Shown piece after piece: positions 9,472-19,777 of a stretch of DNA of 53,412 bases. The translations under genes and the position numbers were made by a program. The notes under the pieces were generated by a model, which did not search any database, had not been told where the DNA came from, and saw only the letters and a program-made list of their open reading frames with translations. Positions within the stretch are counted from its first letter, which is position 1. Every line of letters begins with the position of its first letter. Source of the DNA: Deltaproteobacteria bacterium (GTDB taxonomy: Bacteria; Myxococcota; B64-G9). The DNA is taken from positions 1 through 53,412 of the forward strand of contig JAUVBB010000003.1 in NCBI GenBank assembly GCA_030591445.1, read 5' to 3'.

Positions 9472-12400
9472 TCAGAATTGACCCATTGCACCCAAGGCAC
9501 CATCGGCGCCATCACCGCCAGGATGACCACTGGTTATGGTGCCGCCCTGACCACCCTTGCCACTGGCCCCACCGGCAAAGGTATTGTCTGACTCCGCAAC
9601 CGTGCCGGCCCGGGTATATAGCGCATAACTGTGACCACCGCCACCACCACCGCCACCGCCACTATGGCCACCACTGCCGCCATCACCCGCATCGCCGCCT
9701 TGTCCTTCGCCCGGACCGCCACCACCATGACCCCCGACCCCACCCGCTTGACCCCGTCCACCCAGGCCGCCGTCTCCCCCGCTACCGCCCACACCGCGAT
9801 TGAAGACGCATTGAGATATCTGCAAGGAAGAGTTCAGCGCCAACACGCCAAAACTTCCACCGCCGCCAGTTCCGTAGGTTCCCGCCGTGGGCGCCCGACA
9901 ACCACCAGCCGCGCCACCGCCACCACCGGCACCGGTGGAATCGGTGCCGGAATCGCAACCACCACCCCCGCCACCGCCGCCGCCGCCCGTGCCATGATCA
10001 CCTGTTTGCCCGCTCTGTCCATCCCTGCCGACCCACCAGTAAGCATCGTAAACCAGGCCCCCGGCAGCTGCTCCCGCCCCGCCATCACCATGACCGCCAC
10101 TGAGCCCGGAGTCGCCCGGGGTACCGCTAACACAAGGATTGCCGCCGCTGCCCGGGTTGCCATATCCCGTGCCCGTGGCCGCGGCCGGATCTCCGTCTCG
10201 ACCCGCGGTGGCATCACAATCGGTGCACACGCCCCAGATACAATCGTCGTCCATGCTCCCGCCCCGACCACCGTCTCCGCCACCGGCCTGCGCGGAACAG
10301 GAATTGGCGGCCCCGCCGCCGCCTCTTTCCCCGTTGTCTTCGCCACAAGCGGTGGCGAATTCATCATTGTCGTCACCGGGTTCACCGTCAGCTGCCCGCA
10401 TACTGTCGGCACTGGAGCCATCGACCCCATCGCGTCCATCCACACCCCGGCCTTGGGTAAAAGTAACTTGTTCAAAGCGCAAGTCGGAACCCTCGGCATG
10501 GACCACCTGGCTGCTTCGCCCCCGGTCCAGGACCCAGCCGCTGGCGTCCGGTCCCAGCAACTCAACATTGCCAAAGACAAATTGGGTACCGCGGGCACGA
10601 ACGGTCAGGTATTGCTGGTCGGTCTCTTGCCAGCCACCAATAATGGCGGTTCTAAACCCCGTTGCCCCGTGGTGTCCTCTTTGCCAGGAGAAATCATAGC
10701 CGCCATAGATCCCCATGCCTTTGTGGCCACTGGTCAGATTGACAATCTCGGTATAACTGCCCGACTGCACCAACACCTGGGTATCGCCCTGGCCATAGGC
10801 CACATCGAGCGCCCGCTTGAGTGAACGACAAGGATCGTCTTGGCTGCAAAATGAGCTGGCATCGCTGCCGATCATGGAGACATATACCGCTTGATCGCGG
10901 TCACCGTCGATGCCATCGCAATTGGCATCGACGTAGCCGGGATCCGGCAAGTCTTGATCCGAAAGGTAGGTGCAGGCGTACTCACACCCGTTGTCGGCAA
11001 CTCCGTCCAAATCCCAGTGGTCCGCCAGGCAATCACCCAGCTCACATCCGCCAGCCCCACAACGAGCCTCGGCCTGATCGAATTGACAAGTTTGTTGGCA
11101 GCCCAGACAGTGATCCAGGCTCACGGCAGTGTCGGTCTCGCAGCCGGCCTGTAAATCGTCACAGTCGGCGAAACTACCTACGCAGTCGACAATCTCACAG
11201 GTTCCGGTCTGACAGCTAACGTTCGCCTGGGGTAAGGCACAAAGCGTGTCACAGGCGCCGCAATGGTCCAATTGGTTCAACTCGGTCTCGCAGCCCGCCA
11301 CCGCCGGATCACAATCACCGAAACCCGCGGGACAACCCGGACTGGTACCGCTCAGCGCGATTGCCACCCGGGCCCGACCGATGTCGGAAGATACGATCTC
11401 CAGCAATCCCACATCCTTGCCGATATCACTGGGTGCATACACCACATCGAAGACCACACTGCTGCCCTGGCCGACCAAGGCCGCGCTCAAATCGGGCAGT
11501 TGTTCCAAGTGAAAATCTGCCGAGCCGGCGGCGGCCAAGCCGATGGAGTGAATCCAAAGCGGATCGGCACTGGCACTGATAAGCATCACTTGCAGGCTAT
11601 GGGTCACGCCGATGGGAACCGAACCGAAATCCTGGTCGCCTATCGGAGTTACCACCAAGGTAGGATCGATGGCGCGGGCGTGTAGCTCTACGGCCGCTCT
11701 GCCGATAACCCCATCAAAGCTCTGGTCGGGATCGTTGGTATCCATCAGCAAGCGGTCGGAGATCAAGCCGGCCCCAGTGGGAGTAAACGTGACCGATAAG
11801 CGAACCTGTTGGCCGGCAATAATCGAGTGCAGCTCAGGCTCCCAGACAAATTGCGGGTTCTGGTTCTGCAGGCGCATGTTCTCTATCAAAAGGGCATCGC
11901 CGCCTTCGTTGGCCAAGGTCACAAATAGAGTGGCCGATTCGGCGATCGCCAGACTCTGGTCCCACTGGACATCATCAAACTCGAGCAGCGACGACTGTGG
12001 GTCCATGGTCAGGCGGGCCGGGAGGTATCCTTCCGCGCTCAGCGCGGTTTCAACACTTTCGGCCGGGCCGGTATGTTCGACAATCAATCGGGCGGTGGCC
12101 GGGCCGACGGTAGTCGGGATAAAAGTCACCCGTGCCGCCACCGATGCGGCTGCCGGCAATGGATAGGGCTGCTCGGCCATTGCCTCCAGGTCGAGTTCGT
12201 CGCTGGCCAGGGTCCAGCCGCTAACATCGGATTCGAGCCTTATTTTGCTCAAGTCCAAGGAGGCGCCACCGCTGTTTTCTATCGTTACTTCGACTTGCTG
12301 CGAACCCGCGATTCGAATCCGGCCCAGGTCGACGGGGCTAGGGCTAACCGTGACCTCGCCCACCACACCTCGGCCGGTCAGGGTCAGCTCTTGCACGGGC

Positions 12401-13377
12401 ATCAGGTCATCATTGCTTACCACCAGAATCTTGTCTTGGTCTTGCTCGCGCGCTTGTGGATGATAGACCACCACCATGGTCAGGGCAGTACCGTTGTTCA
12501 ACATCAGCGGCAAGGCCAGCATCTGGCCGTCGTCGTCTTTCAGCTCAATGGTAAAATCTTCGTTGGCCACCAAGCCCAGACGCACCTCTTCCACAGTCAG
12601 CACCGCGTTTCCGCTACCTTGATTGCCGACGAGTACGGTCAGGGGTTGACTTACTTCACCGACTTCCACATCGCCAAAATCGAGCGCTGTCTTCGAGACC
12701 ATCACCTTGGCCTCTCCCTTGAACTCGCTAAGCAGGTGCACCTGAACCAGGGCTTCGTCGCTATCATTGGAGATGATATCGAGCACCCCCTGGTCAGTCT
12801 CGCCATCGCTGGCCTGGTAGATTACGTCTATGGTCGTCTGCTCACCAGGCGCCAAATACAGGGGCAGCGCTTCGAGCAACGCCGGCGGCAGACTAAAATC
12901 CCGCAGGTCAGTGCCACTCTCGAAACTCAAGGCCAGGATTCTCAGTTCCATATCGCCCTGGTTCTCCAGCACAATTTGTCGCTGTACCGTCTCGCCTACC
13001 AGGACGTTGCCAAAACTGAGTTCAAAATTGCCATCGATAGGCAAAGGCTCGACCACCGCAATGTCAGGCCCACTGGGCCCCAGGTCTGCCTCGTCTTGCC
13101 CATCCGCCTCATCCTGGCCGTCAAGCCCACCGTCACTCGCTGCCGCCACACAAGCTCCGTTGCGACACTGGAAATCATTGGGGCAATCCTGATCGTCGCC
13201 GCAAATCCGATCTCCGGTCGTGCAGAGCCCGCCCACACAGATTTGGCCGATAGGACATTCGGCATCCTCTCCGCAGGCAGTGTACTGGTCTTGGGTAGCA
13301 GTACCCGAGTTACAATGCATCGTGAACAAAGCACTCGCCCACAACAAAACGCTGGTTAAAATGGAAAACCTGTGCAT
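9472..13377 (-). CDS. Very large surface lipoprotein: Cys-rich N-term, ASH/choice-of-anchor-D-like repeats, Cys repeats, parallel beta-helix-like and poly-Gly C-terminus
   Basis: Lipobox LFTMHC; repeated LDFGDVEVGE...-type modules; GDCD...GCETEL repeats; C-term GGGGGGGGGG/GGDGGLGGRGQAGG. Confidence 0.8.
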   Translation of the reverse strand: MHRFSILTSVLLWASALFTMHCNSGTATQDQYTACGEDAECPIGQICVGGLCTTGDRICGDDQDCPNDFQCRNGACVAAASDGGLDGQDEADGQDEADLGPSGPDIAVVEPLPIDGNFELSFGNVLVGETVQRQIVLENQGDMELRILALSFESGTDLRDFSLPPALLEALPLYLAPGEQTTIDVIYQASDGETDQGVLDIISNDSDEALVQVHLLSEFKGEAKVMVSKTALDFGDVEVGEVSQPLTVLVGNQGSGNAVLTVEEVRLGLVANEDFTIELKDDDGQMLALPLMLNNGTALTMVVVYHPQAREQDQDKILVVSNDDLMPVQELTLTGRGVVGEVTVSPSPVDLGRIRIAGSQQVEVTIENSGGASLDLSKIRLESDVSGWTLASDELDLEAMAEQPYPLPAAASVAARVTFIPTTVGPATARLIVEHTGPAESVETALSAEGYLPARLTMDPQSSLLEFDDVQWDQSLAIAESATLFVTLANEGGDALLIENMRLQNQNPQFVWEPELHSIIAGQQVRLSVTFTPTGAGLISDRLLMDTNDPDQSFDGVIGRAAVELHARAIDPTLVVTPIGDQDFGSVPIGVTHSLQVMLISASADPLWIHSIGLAAAGSADFHLEQLPDLSAALVGQGSSVVFDVVYAPSDIGKDVGLLEIVSSDIGRARVAIALSGTSPGCPAGFGDCDPAVAGCETELNQLDHCGACDTLCALPQANVSCQTGTCEIVDCVGSFADCDDLQAGCETDTAVSLDHCLGCQQTCQFDQAEARCGAGGCELGDCLADHWDLDGVADNGCEYACTYLSDQDLPDPGYVDANCDGIDGDRDQAVYVSMIGSDASSFCSQDDPCRSLKRALDVAYGQGDTQVLVQSGSYTEIVNLTSGHKGMGIYGGYDFSWQRGHHGATGFRTAIIGGWQETDQQYLTVRARGTQFVFGNVELLGPDASGWVLDRGRSSQVVHAEGSDLRFEQVTFTQGRGVDGRDGVDGSSADSMRAADGEPGDDNDEFATACGEDNGERGGGGAANSCSAQAGGGDGGRGGSMDDDCIWGVCTDCDATAGRDGDPAAATGTGYGNPGSGGNPCVSGTPGDSGLSGGHGDGGAGAAAGGLVYDAYWWVGRDGQSGQTGDHGTGGGGGGGGGGCDSGTDSTGAGGGGGAAGGCRAPTAGTYGTGGGGSFGVLALNSSLQISQCVFNRGVGGSGGDGGLGGRGQAGGVGGHGGGGPGEGQGGDAGDGGSGGHSGGGGGGGGGHSYALYTRAGTVAESDNTFAGGASGKGGQGGTITSGHPGGDGADGALGAMGQF
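9480..10400 (-). repeat. Low-complexity glycine-codon-rich tract (C-terminal domain of the large lipoprotein)
   Basis: Dense ccaccgcc/ccgccgcc on + strand, i.e. GGN codons on - strand. Confidence 0.8.
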
Positions 13378-13494
13378 TTCGACCCCTCCGACTTAGCAAG
13401 TTCGGCCCATACTAGCCTTGCTCGCCGAACTGCGTCAATTCAGATTTTTCAGGTATTTGTGTTCTCAACCGGCAATGAGTAAGATTGTTAAACC

Positions 13495-16071
13495 ATGAAA
13501 ACAACCGAGTTCGACTCTGGGGAGCATACCCAGGTCGCCGAAGAAGGTAACGAGGCCCAAGCGCCAGGGCTGGCTCGAGGCCATACCGTTGGCCGTTACC
13601 TGATCGTGGATGTACTAGGCATGGGTGGAATGGGGGCAGTGTATCGCGCTTTTGACCCGGAGCTAAACCGGCCGGTGGCACTCAAGTTATTATTAATAAA
13701 AAGTGACAAACCCCAAACCCAGGATGCCACCAGCCAACAAGATCGCCTGTTGCGCGAAGCCCAAGCCTTGGCCCAGCTATCGCATCCGAACATCGTTACC
13801 GTATTCGATGTCGGCACCCACGAAGATGCCATTTTCATGGCCATGGAACTAGTCGAAGGCCAAACATTGAAGGAGTGGCTCAAGCAAGAGCCCCGGTCGA
13901 TTCAGGAGATAATCTCAGTGGCAACGGCGGCCGGTCATGGCCTATCCGCCGCTCATCGGGCCGGCATCATTCATCGAGATTTCAAACCCTCCAACATCAT
14001 CATCGGTAACGACGGCCGAGTCCGGGTTCTCGACTTTGGTCTGGCCCGTGCCCTGGAAGAGACCGAAACCATCCCCAGCAAACGCGAGGAGAGATCCAAA
14101 AACAAACAAGCAGTTATTGCCTTGGACGAAGCCGGCCTGGATTCGTCCCGGAGCCTTCTTTCCTCCTCGATTACCCGCGAAGGCGCTATTGTCGGCACCC
14201 CTCATTACATGGCGCCGGAGCAACATCGTCACCAAGTTGTTGACGAGCGCTGCGACCAATTTGGTTTCGCCGTGGTATTGTTCGAGGCCCTCCACGGCCA
14301 GCGGCCTTTTCAGGCCAAAACTTATAAGGATTTGCGCGAGCAGGTCAGCCAGGGCCATATCGTTCGCCCAGCCGATTCGTCGGTGCCCGCCTGGATCGAC
14401 CAGATACTCGACCGCGGCCTGATTCCCGACCCGGCCCAACGCTTTGCCAACATGGCGGCTTTGCTTACGGCTTTGGCCAAAGACCCGGCTATCGAGCAAG
14501 CCCGCCTCCGCGCGCGCCGTCTGCGCTGGGCTGGCGGCTTGGGCGCCCTACTGCTTATCGCTCTGTCCGTATTCGCCCTCTGGTTCGGCATGTCATCCCG
14601 TGCCCGTCTTTGCGCGGGCGCCGAGGAAAAACTTGCCGGCGTTTGGGATCCGGTCAAGTCCCAACAATTGCATGCTCGGCTCCTGGCTACCAATCGGCCC
14701 CATGCCGCCGATACTTTCAAAAAGATGGCAGCCCAGCTTTCCAAGTACGCCGACGACTGGGTCATTATGCGTAACGAATCCTGCCAAGCCACCCACGTCC
14801 TTGGTGAACAATCCGAGCATTTGCTCGACTTGCGCATGCATTGCCTGGATCAGAGAAAGTCGGAATTACAGGCCCTGGTCAACTTGTTCGCCACCCGGGC
14901 CGACGCCGCCATGTTAGACAAAGCCGTCATGGCCGCACTCGGCTTGCGCAGGATAAACAGTTGCGCGGACACAGAGACCCTGCGCAAAGCCTATCCTCCG
15001 CCCGAAAATCCAGCGCAACGCAAGCAGGTGGAACAAATCGAGCAAAGTCTTGATACCGTTCGGGCCCTGGAAAAAGCCGGCAAGTATCGCGAGGCCCTGG
15101 CAGCCATGGTCGATCTCAGCAGCCGGGCTAAGCTCCTGGGTCATCCCCCCACCCAAGCATTAACGCTTCAGATGCGCGGCACCCTTGAGTTGCGTTCCAG
15201 CAAAGCCGCGGCAGCCAAAGAAAGCATCGAACAGGCCTTACAATACGCTGCCGTCTCCCGCAACGACTCCCTGATCGCGGATCTTCTGACCGACTTGGTA
15301 TTTGTGGTCGGCCACTTACAGGCGCGGTATGCAGAAGCGCTACAGTTATGCACCATCGCCCAGGCGGCCGTAACCCGGGCGGGCAACAAGCCCGTCCAGC
15401 GGGCCAACGTCCTCAATTATCTAAGCACCCTGCTTTGGCGGCAGGGAAAAAATGAACAAGCCATCGAAAGCCAACAGCAGGCGCTCGCCCTACGAAAAGA
15501 GGCCTTCGGTCCCGATCACCCTTCGGTGGCGGTTTCACTCAACAACCTGGGCGACGTGCTGATGGAACTAAAACGTTACGACCAGGCCCAAAAAGTGTTG
15601 AATCAGGCCTATTCCAACTGGGAAAAAGCCTTTGGACCTAACCATCCCTACGTCGGCTACCCCCTGACCAACTTGGGCGTGGTGCTTTTGGAGCAAGGCA
15701 AATACCCGCAAGCCAAAAAAGTCTTCGCCCGGGCCCTATCGGTATGGGAACAAGGGCTGGGCGCGGACAATCCCCTACTCACCCATCCCTTGACCGGCCT
15801 GGCACAATGCCTGCTACCCAAAGACCATCAAACAGCTCTGCCTCTGTTAGAGCGAGCGCTCCTCCTGAAACTGGCTCACCCTTCCGATCCCGCCGAACTG
15901 GCCGAGATCCGCTTTACCCTGGCCCGCGCCGTCTGGCTCTCCGACAGCAATCACGCCCGGGCTCTGCAACTGGCCAACCAAGCGGCAAGCGATCTGACCA
16001 AATCCTCCAGTCCCAAACCAAAATTGAAGAAAAAAATTGGCGATTGGCTTCGGACTAAGACTCCGTTTTAG
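13495..16071 (+). CDS. Ser/Thr protein kinase with C-terminal TPR repeats
   Basis: LGMGGMGAVYRAFD, VALKLL, IIHRDFKPSNI, DFGLA, GTPHYMAPEQ; TM near LGALLLIALSVFALWFG; TPRs such as HPSVAVSLNNLGDVLMELKRYDQA. Confidence 0.92.
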   Translation: MKTTEFDSGEHTQVAEEGNEAQAPGLARGHTVGRYLIVDVLGMGGMGAVYRAFDPELNRPVALKLLLIKSDKPQTQDATSQQDRLLREAQALAQLSHPNIVTVFDVGTHEDAIFMAMELVEGQTLKEWLKQEPRSIQEIISVATAAGHGLSAAHRAGIIHRDFKPSNIIIGNDGRVRVLDFGLARALEETETIPSKREERSKNKQAVIALDEAGLDSSRSLLSSSITREGAIVGTPHYMAPEQHRHQVVDERCDQFGFAVVLFEALHGQRPFQAKTYKDLREQVSQGHIVRPADSSVPAWIDQILDRGLIPDPAQRFANMAALLTALAKDPAIEQARLRARRLRWAGGLGALLLIALSVFALWFGMSSRARLCAGAEEKLAGVWDPVKSQQLHARLLATNRPHAADTFKKMAAQLSKYADDWVIMRNESCQATHVLGEQSEHLLDLRMHCLDQRKSELQALVNLFATRADAAMLDKAVMAALGLRRINSCADTETLRKAYPPPENPAQRKQVEQIEQSLDTVRALEKAGKYREALAAMVDLSSRAKLLGHPPTQALTLQMRGTLELRSSKAAAAKESIEQALQYAAVSRNDSLIADLLTDLVFVVGHLQARYAEALQLCTIAQAAVTRAGNKPVQRANVLNYLSTLLWRQGKNEQAIESQQQALALRKEAFGPDHPSVAVSLNNLGDVLMELKRYDQAQKVLNQAYSNWEKAFGPNHPYVGYPLTNLGVVLLEQGKYPQAKKVFARALSVWEQGLGADNPLLTHPLTGLAQCLLPKDHQTALPLLERALLLKLAHPSDPAELAEIRFTLARAVWLSDSNHARALQLANQAASDLTKSSSPKPKLKKKIGDWLRTKTPF

Positions 16072-16103
16072 GGTAGGATGGTGGCCTAACAAGGAGGCAT
16101 GCG

Positions 16104-16961
16104 ATGATGCGGCGTGCGACAGTGATTGTGTTTGTTTCGTCCTTTTGTTTATTGGGTGCCGATGGCCAAGATGATCTGTCCGGAATCTACCAGAAAACCA
16201 AAGATTGGAAATCAGAGGTGGCGGTCGAGGTCTTTGGTCCCAAGACGCTTTGGAATGCGATCAATGGTGGGGCGGAGGTTTACTTGGCTTATGGTTTCGA
16301 GCGCCTGCACATGGGAGAATTGTCTCAGGGTGACCTCCGGGTCTCGATGAACATCTTTGATATGGGTGCGGGCTTGAACGCCTTCGGCATCTATCGGAAG
16401 GAAAAGCCGCGCAAGGGGGTGACCTTGGCCATCGGGGCCCAGGCTTCCTCGGCTCCTCCGTTCCGATGCACTTTCTATAAAGATCGCTTTTACGTAAAAA
16501 TCGGCGCCATGGGCGGCGAGCTTAGTACGGAAAAGTGCCGAGAGCTTGCTTCGGCGACGGCGGCCTTGTTGCCTGGTGATAACCAGGCTCCGGGCGTGTT
16601 CGCACTGTTGCCAAAAAAAGATAGAATCGCGGGATCGGTCGGCTATACGCTCGAGAGTTGGCTGGGATTGTCGGAGCTAGCCCACTGCCTGCACGCCGAA
16701 TACAATCTGGGCCAAGACCAAGCGGTTAGCGTGTTTGTCATGTTGCCGGCGTCGAGCCGACCGGTGGAAAAAACCTGGCAGAAACTGGCGAGCAAATGGA
16801 CGCCGATAAAAAGTGACAAAGGTGCTTTTCTCTCGCGTAGCGTTCCCTATCGCGGCGATGTGGTGCTGGCCAAAACCAAACGCGGTATTTTCGGGGTAGC
16901 CGGCGCCGGCAAGATAGAACAGAGCATGGCGCTACTGCTGGGTATGATCGCTTCGAAGTAG
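16104..16961 (+). CDS. Exported DUF6599-like protein
   Basis: Signal peptide; LWNAINGGAEVYLAYGFERLHMGEL...MGAGLNAFGIYR. Confidence 0.6.
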   Translation: MMRRATVIVFVSSFCLLGADGQDDLSGIYQKTKDWKSEVAVEVFGPKTLWNAINGGAEVYLAYGFERLHMGELSQGDLRVSMNIFDMGAGLNAFGIYRKEKPRKGVTLAIGAQASSAPPFRCTFYKDRFYVKIGAMGGELSTEKCRELASATAALLPGDNQAPGVFALLPKKDRIAGSVGYTLESWLGLSELAHCLHAEYNLGQDQAVSVFVMLPASSRPVEKTWQKLASKWTPIKSDKGAFLSRSVPYRGDVVLAKTKRGIFGVAGAGKIEQSMALLLGMIASK

Positions 16962-16964
16962 TGC

Positions 16965-17510
16965 TTACTTCTCGATGCCGGTGCGGGCCACCACGCCCTG
17001 CTGGTAATAGTGTTTAACCTCGCGCATCTCGGTTACCAAATCGGCGGCTTCGATAAGTTTGGGCTCGGCCTTGCGCCCGGTGACCACCACTTCGGTCCCT
17101 TCGGCCCGGGCGGCAATCTTTTCTAGCAGTTCATCGACGCTGAACAATTTGTAATAGGTAGCGATGTTGGCTTCATCCAGGATCACCAGCTTGAATTTGC
17201 CCGAAGCCATGGCCGCCGCTGCCTCGTCTAGTCCCGCGCGCGCGACCTCAATGTCCGCCGCTTCCGGTTCGCGGGTAATGAAACACTCCCGACCGCACTG
17301 CTTGATCTCAATGGCATCTGACAAACGCTCTAGCGCGGCCAGTTCGGAATACCACATACCCTTGACGAATTGGGCAATGTACACCCGGTAGCCGGCGCCA
17401 GCGGCCCGCAGCGCCAAACCAAAGGCGGCCGTGGTCTTGCCTTTGCCATCGCCGGTGTACACATGCAAGTAACCCTTTTTCCAATTTGAACCATCTTCTG
17501 ACTGCGTCAT
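16965..17510 (-). CDS. cobO: Cob(I)yrinic acid a,c-diamide adenosyltransferase
   Basis: GYLHVYTGDGKGKTTAAFGLALRAAGAG...QFVKG; VILDEANIA; VVTGRKAEPKLIEAADLVTEMREVKHYYQQGVVARTGIEK. Confidence 0.92.
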   Translation of the reverse strand: MTQSEDGSNWKKGYLHVYTGDGKGKTTAAFGLALRAAGAGYRVYIAQFVKGMWYSELAALERLSDAIEIKQCGRECFITREPEAADIEVARAGLDEAAAAMASGKFKLVILDEANIATYYKLFSVDELLEKIAARAEGTEVVVTGRKAEPKLIEAADLVTEMREVKHYYQQGVVARTGIEK

Positions 17511-17639
17511 ATTTGCCTCCTTCTATTGCAGGTACGGTAAACCAAACTGACCGGCGATGGTAGGAAAAAGCTGGCTTTCAGCCAACAGCCATGGGAAAAA
17601 TAGCTTCGCATTTGATTCGTGAGAAGTACCCCCTCATGA

Positions 17640-17717
17640 GTCATCCCCGAAACGTTTCTGTCGGGGACCCATGTTGCCTAATCACTGGGTTCCCGACAGA
17701 AACGTTTCGGGAATGAC
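17640..17717. repeat. Palindromic REP/MITE-like repeat, copy 1 (32-nt arms, 14-nt loop)
   Basis: GTCATCCCCGAAACGTTTCTGTCGGGGACCCA / TGGGTTCCCGACAGAAACGTTTCGGGAATGAC; 30/32 positions complementary. Confidence 0.85.
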
Positions 17718-17758
17718 TTGTTTGTATAGAACGATCTTGAAAATTGTGGAGGGCAAAC

Positions 17759-19252
17759 ATGGCTGAAAAAAACTTCAATATCGCCATTTTAATGCAAGAA
17801 AGCGGAGTTAAGTTCGGCACCAGCGGCGCCCGCGGCCTGGTCACCGATATGACCGACGAGGTTTGTTACGCTTACACCGCCGGCTTCATCCAGTACCTGG
17901 AACAAAGGGGAGAGTTGAAATCCGGCAGCACCATGGCCGTGGGCGGAGACCTGCGCGCTAGCACCGATCGCATCATGCAGGCAGTGGCCCAAGCCATCAG
18001 CGATCGGGGCTACCAGCCTCACAATTGCGGCAAGCTGCCTTCACCGGCGCTGGCTTTATACGGTCTGACCGAGGGCATCCCCACCGCCATGGTAACCGGC
18101 AGCCATATTCCGGATGATCGCAACGGCATCAAATACACCACCAAAACCGGCGAGATTCTCAAATCGGATGAAGCCGGCATGAAGAAGCAAACGGTGATCA
18201 TCCCGGACGGTCGCTTCGACCCGGAGGGTATGCTGGTCTCGCCCGGTGCCTTGCCGCAGGCCGACGATACCGGCATCGGCCGCTATCGACAACGCTACTT
18301 GGATGTCTTCGGCGCCGATTGTCTCCAGGGTGCCAAGATAGGCGTATTCCAACACTCCGCAGTCGGCCGCGAGCTGATGGTAGACATTCTTCGGGGCCTG
18401 GGCGCCGAAGTGGTTCCCCTTGGATTTTCAACCAGCTTCATCCCGGTCGATACCGAGGCCATTCGCCCCGAAGACGTAGAAAGCGCCAAGCAATGGGCCG
18501 CCGAGTATTCTTTCGACGCCATTGTCTCCACTGACGGCGACAGCGATCGACCGCTGGTGGCCGACGAGAACGGAAAGTGGTTGCGCGGCGATGTGGCCGG
18601 CATCCTGGTGGCCAAATTCCTAGGCGCCGACGCCGTGGTCACGCCCGTCTCCTGCAACACTGCCGTGGAAAAATGCGGCTTCTTCGGCCAGGTCATCCGC
18701 ACCCAAATTGGTTCGCCCTATGTAATCGAAGCCATGCAAGCCGCGGAACTTGCCGGGGCCAAGCACGTAGTCGGTTACGAAGCCAACGGCGGCTTTCTTC
18801 AGCAAACCGCGGCCCAGGTCGGTGAAAAGACTCTTGCCCTCCTGCCTACTCGCGACGCGGTCATCGTTCATCTGGCCATCTTGCTGGCCGCTCGGCAAAT
18901 GAATCTTAAAGTTAGTGAACTGGCTGCCAAGCTGCCCCAACGCTTCACCATCAGCGACCGTCTCAAACAATTCCCTACCGAAAAAAGTCATGCCAAGATC
19001 AAAGAGCTCAATAGCGGCCATGCCCGAGAAGATCGCGCGGCCATCGAGAAGCTGTTCAAAGCTCATTTCGGCGCGGTAAAAAGCCTCAATGCCGTAGACG
19101 GCCTGCGCATCACCTTTGAAAGTGAAGAGGTCGTTCACTTGCGCCCTTCCGGCAACGCCCCTGAGTTCCGTTGCTATACCGAAGCCGACACCGAGTCGCG
19201 CGCCCAAGAGATAAACCGTATCTGCATTGGCATTATGTCCACCTGGAAATGA
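17759..19252 (+). CDS. Phosphomannomutase/phosphoglucomutase family protein
   Basis: VKFGTSGARGLV, TGSHIPDDRNGIK, STDGDSDRPLVADENGKW, RPSGNAPEFRCY; ATG 17759 preceded by GTGGAGG. Confidence 0.88.
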   Translation: MAEKNFNIAILMQESGVKFGTSGARGLVTDMTDEVCYAYTAGFIQYLEQRGELKSGSTMAVGGDLRASTDRIMQAVAQAISDRGYQPHNCGKLPSPALALYGLTEGIPTAMVTGSHIPDDRNGIKYTTKTGEILKSDEAGMKKQTVIIPDGRFDPEGMLVSPGALPQADDTGIGRYRQRYLDVFGADCLQGAKIGVFQHSAVGRELMVDILRGLGAEVVPLGFSTSFIPVDTEAIRPEDVESAKQWAAEYSFDAIVSTDGDSDRPLVADENGKWLRGDVAGILVAKFLGADAVVTPVSCNTAVEKCGFFGQVIRTQIGSPYVIEAMQAAELAGAKHVVGYEANGGFLQQTAAQVGEKTLALLPTRDAVIVHLAILLAARQMNLKVSELAAKLPQRFTISDRLKQFPTEKSHAKIKELNSGHAREDRAAIEKLFKAHFGAVKSLNAVDGLRITFESEEVVHLRPSGNAPEFRCYTEADTESRAQEINRICIGIMSTWK

Positions 19253-19291
19253 CAACTTTCCAATCCTTAGGAATTCAGTTATACTGGATTC

Positions 19292-19684
19292 ATGGACTCA
19301 GCTGACGACAAACGAGGCCAGACCTTCGGTGAAACATCAGGAGAAGTTCAAATCCATCGCCGCCTGACCTTGCCCACACCGGTCATCGTGCTCCAAGAGC
19401 GAGATGAGGATCGAAGAAAGACATTCTTTGGCTATGCCAAGAACATCAGCCGCGGGGGAATGTTCATCGGTTCAACCTGCCCCCACCAACCAGGTTCCAA
19501 ATTCAGTATCGAGTTTCCCCTACCCTCTCCCTTTCGCCAATTGGTCAATTGCACCTGCGAAATCGTCTGGAACCGCTCCTACCAGTCCGGTAATCTCCAC
19601 GAACCCGGCATGGGTCTACGATTCCTCGACATCCCAGAAGACGCCGCCCAATCCATCGACGACTGGGTAAATTCCACCGACTGA
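19292..19684 (+). CDS. PilZ domain protein (TIGR02266-like)
   Basis: GYAKNISRGGMFIGS...EFPLP...GMGLRFLDIPED; RxxxR motif looks incomplete. Confidence 0.75.
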   Translation: MDSADDKRGQTFGETSGEVQIHRRLTLPTPVIVLQERDEDRRKTFFGYAKNISRGGMFIGSTCPHQPGSKFSIEFPLPSPFRQLVNCTCEIVWNRSYQSGNLHEPGMGLRFLDIPEDAAQSIDDWVNSTD

Positions 19685-19688
19685 CATT

Positions 19689-19727
19689 GGGGCCTGTTTA
19701 GTTGCTTTCCCAAATGCCCCGTTTTTT
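19689..19727 (+). terminator. Putative intrinsic terminator
   Basis: GGGGC...GCCCC stem followed by GTTTTTT just after the PilZ stop; long loop. Confidence 0.45.
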
Positions 19728-19777
19728 CAATTCAGCACCGTGCGTTGTCTGTATTTTACTACCCCAAAAAAAACCAA

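Noticed and set aside
9600-10400. Repetitive ccaccgccacc tract as a possible CRISPR or microsatellite array
   Set aside because: No regular repeat-spacer pattern; fully explained by Gly codons of the 9472-13377 CDS
9631-13359. Long + strand ORFs (397 aa at 9631, 428 aa at 12073, others) opposite the big lipoprotein gene
   Set aside because: Antisense shadows of a GC-rich Gly/Cys-biased coding strand; low-complexity Thr/Ala/Pro or compositionally odd translations, no domains
17511-17640. Possible cobalamin riboswitch upstream of cobO
   Set aside because: Only a short GGCT-GAA-AGCC hairpin is visible; no B12-box-like sequence recognised
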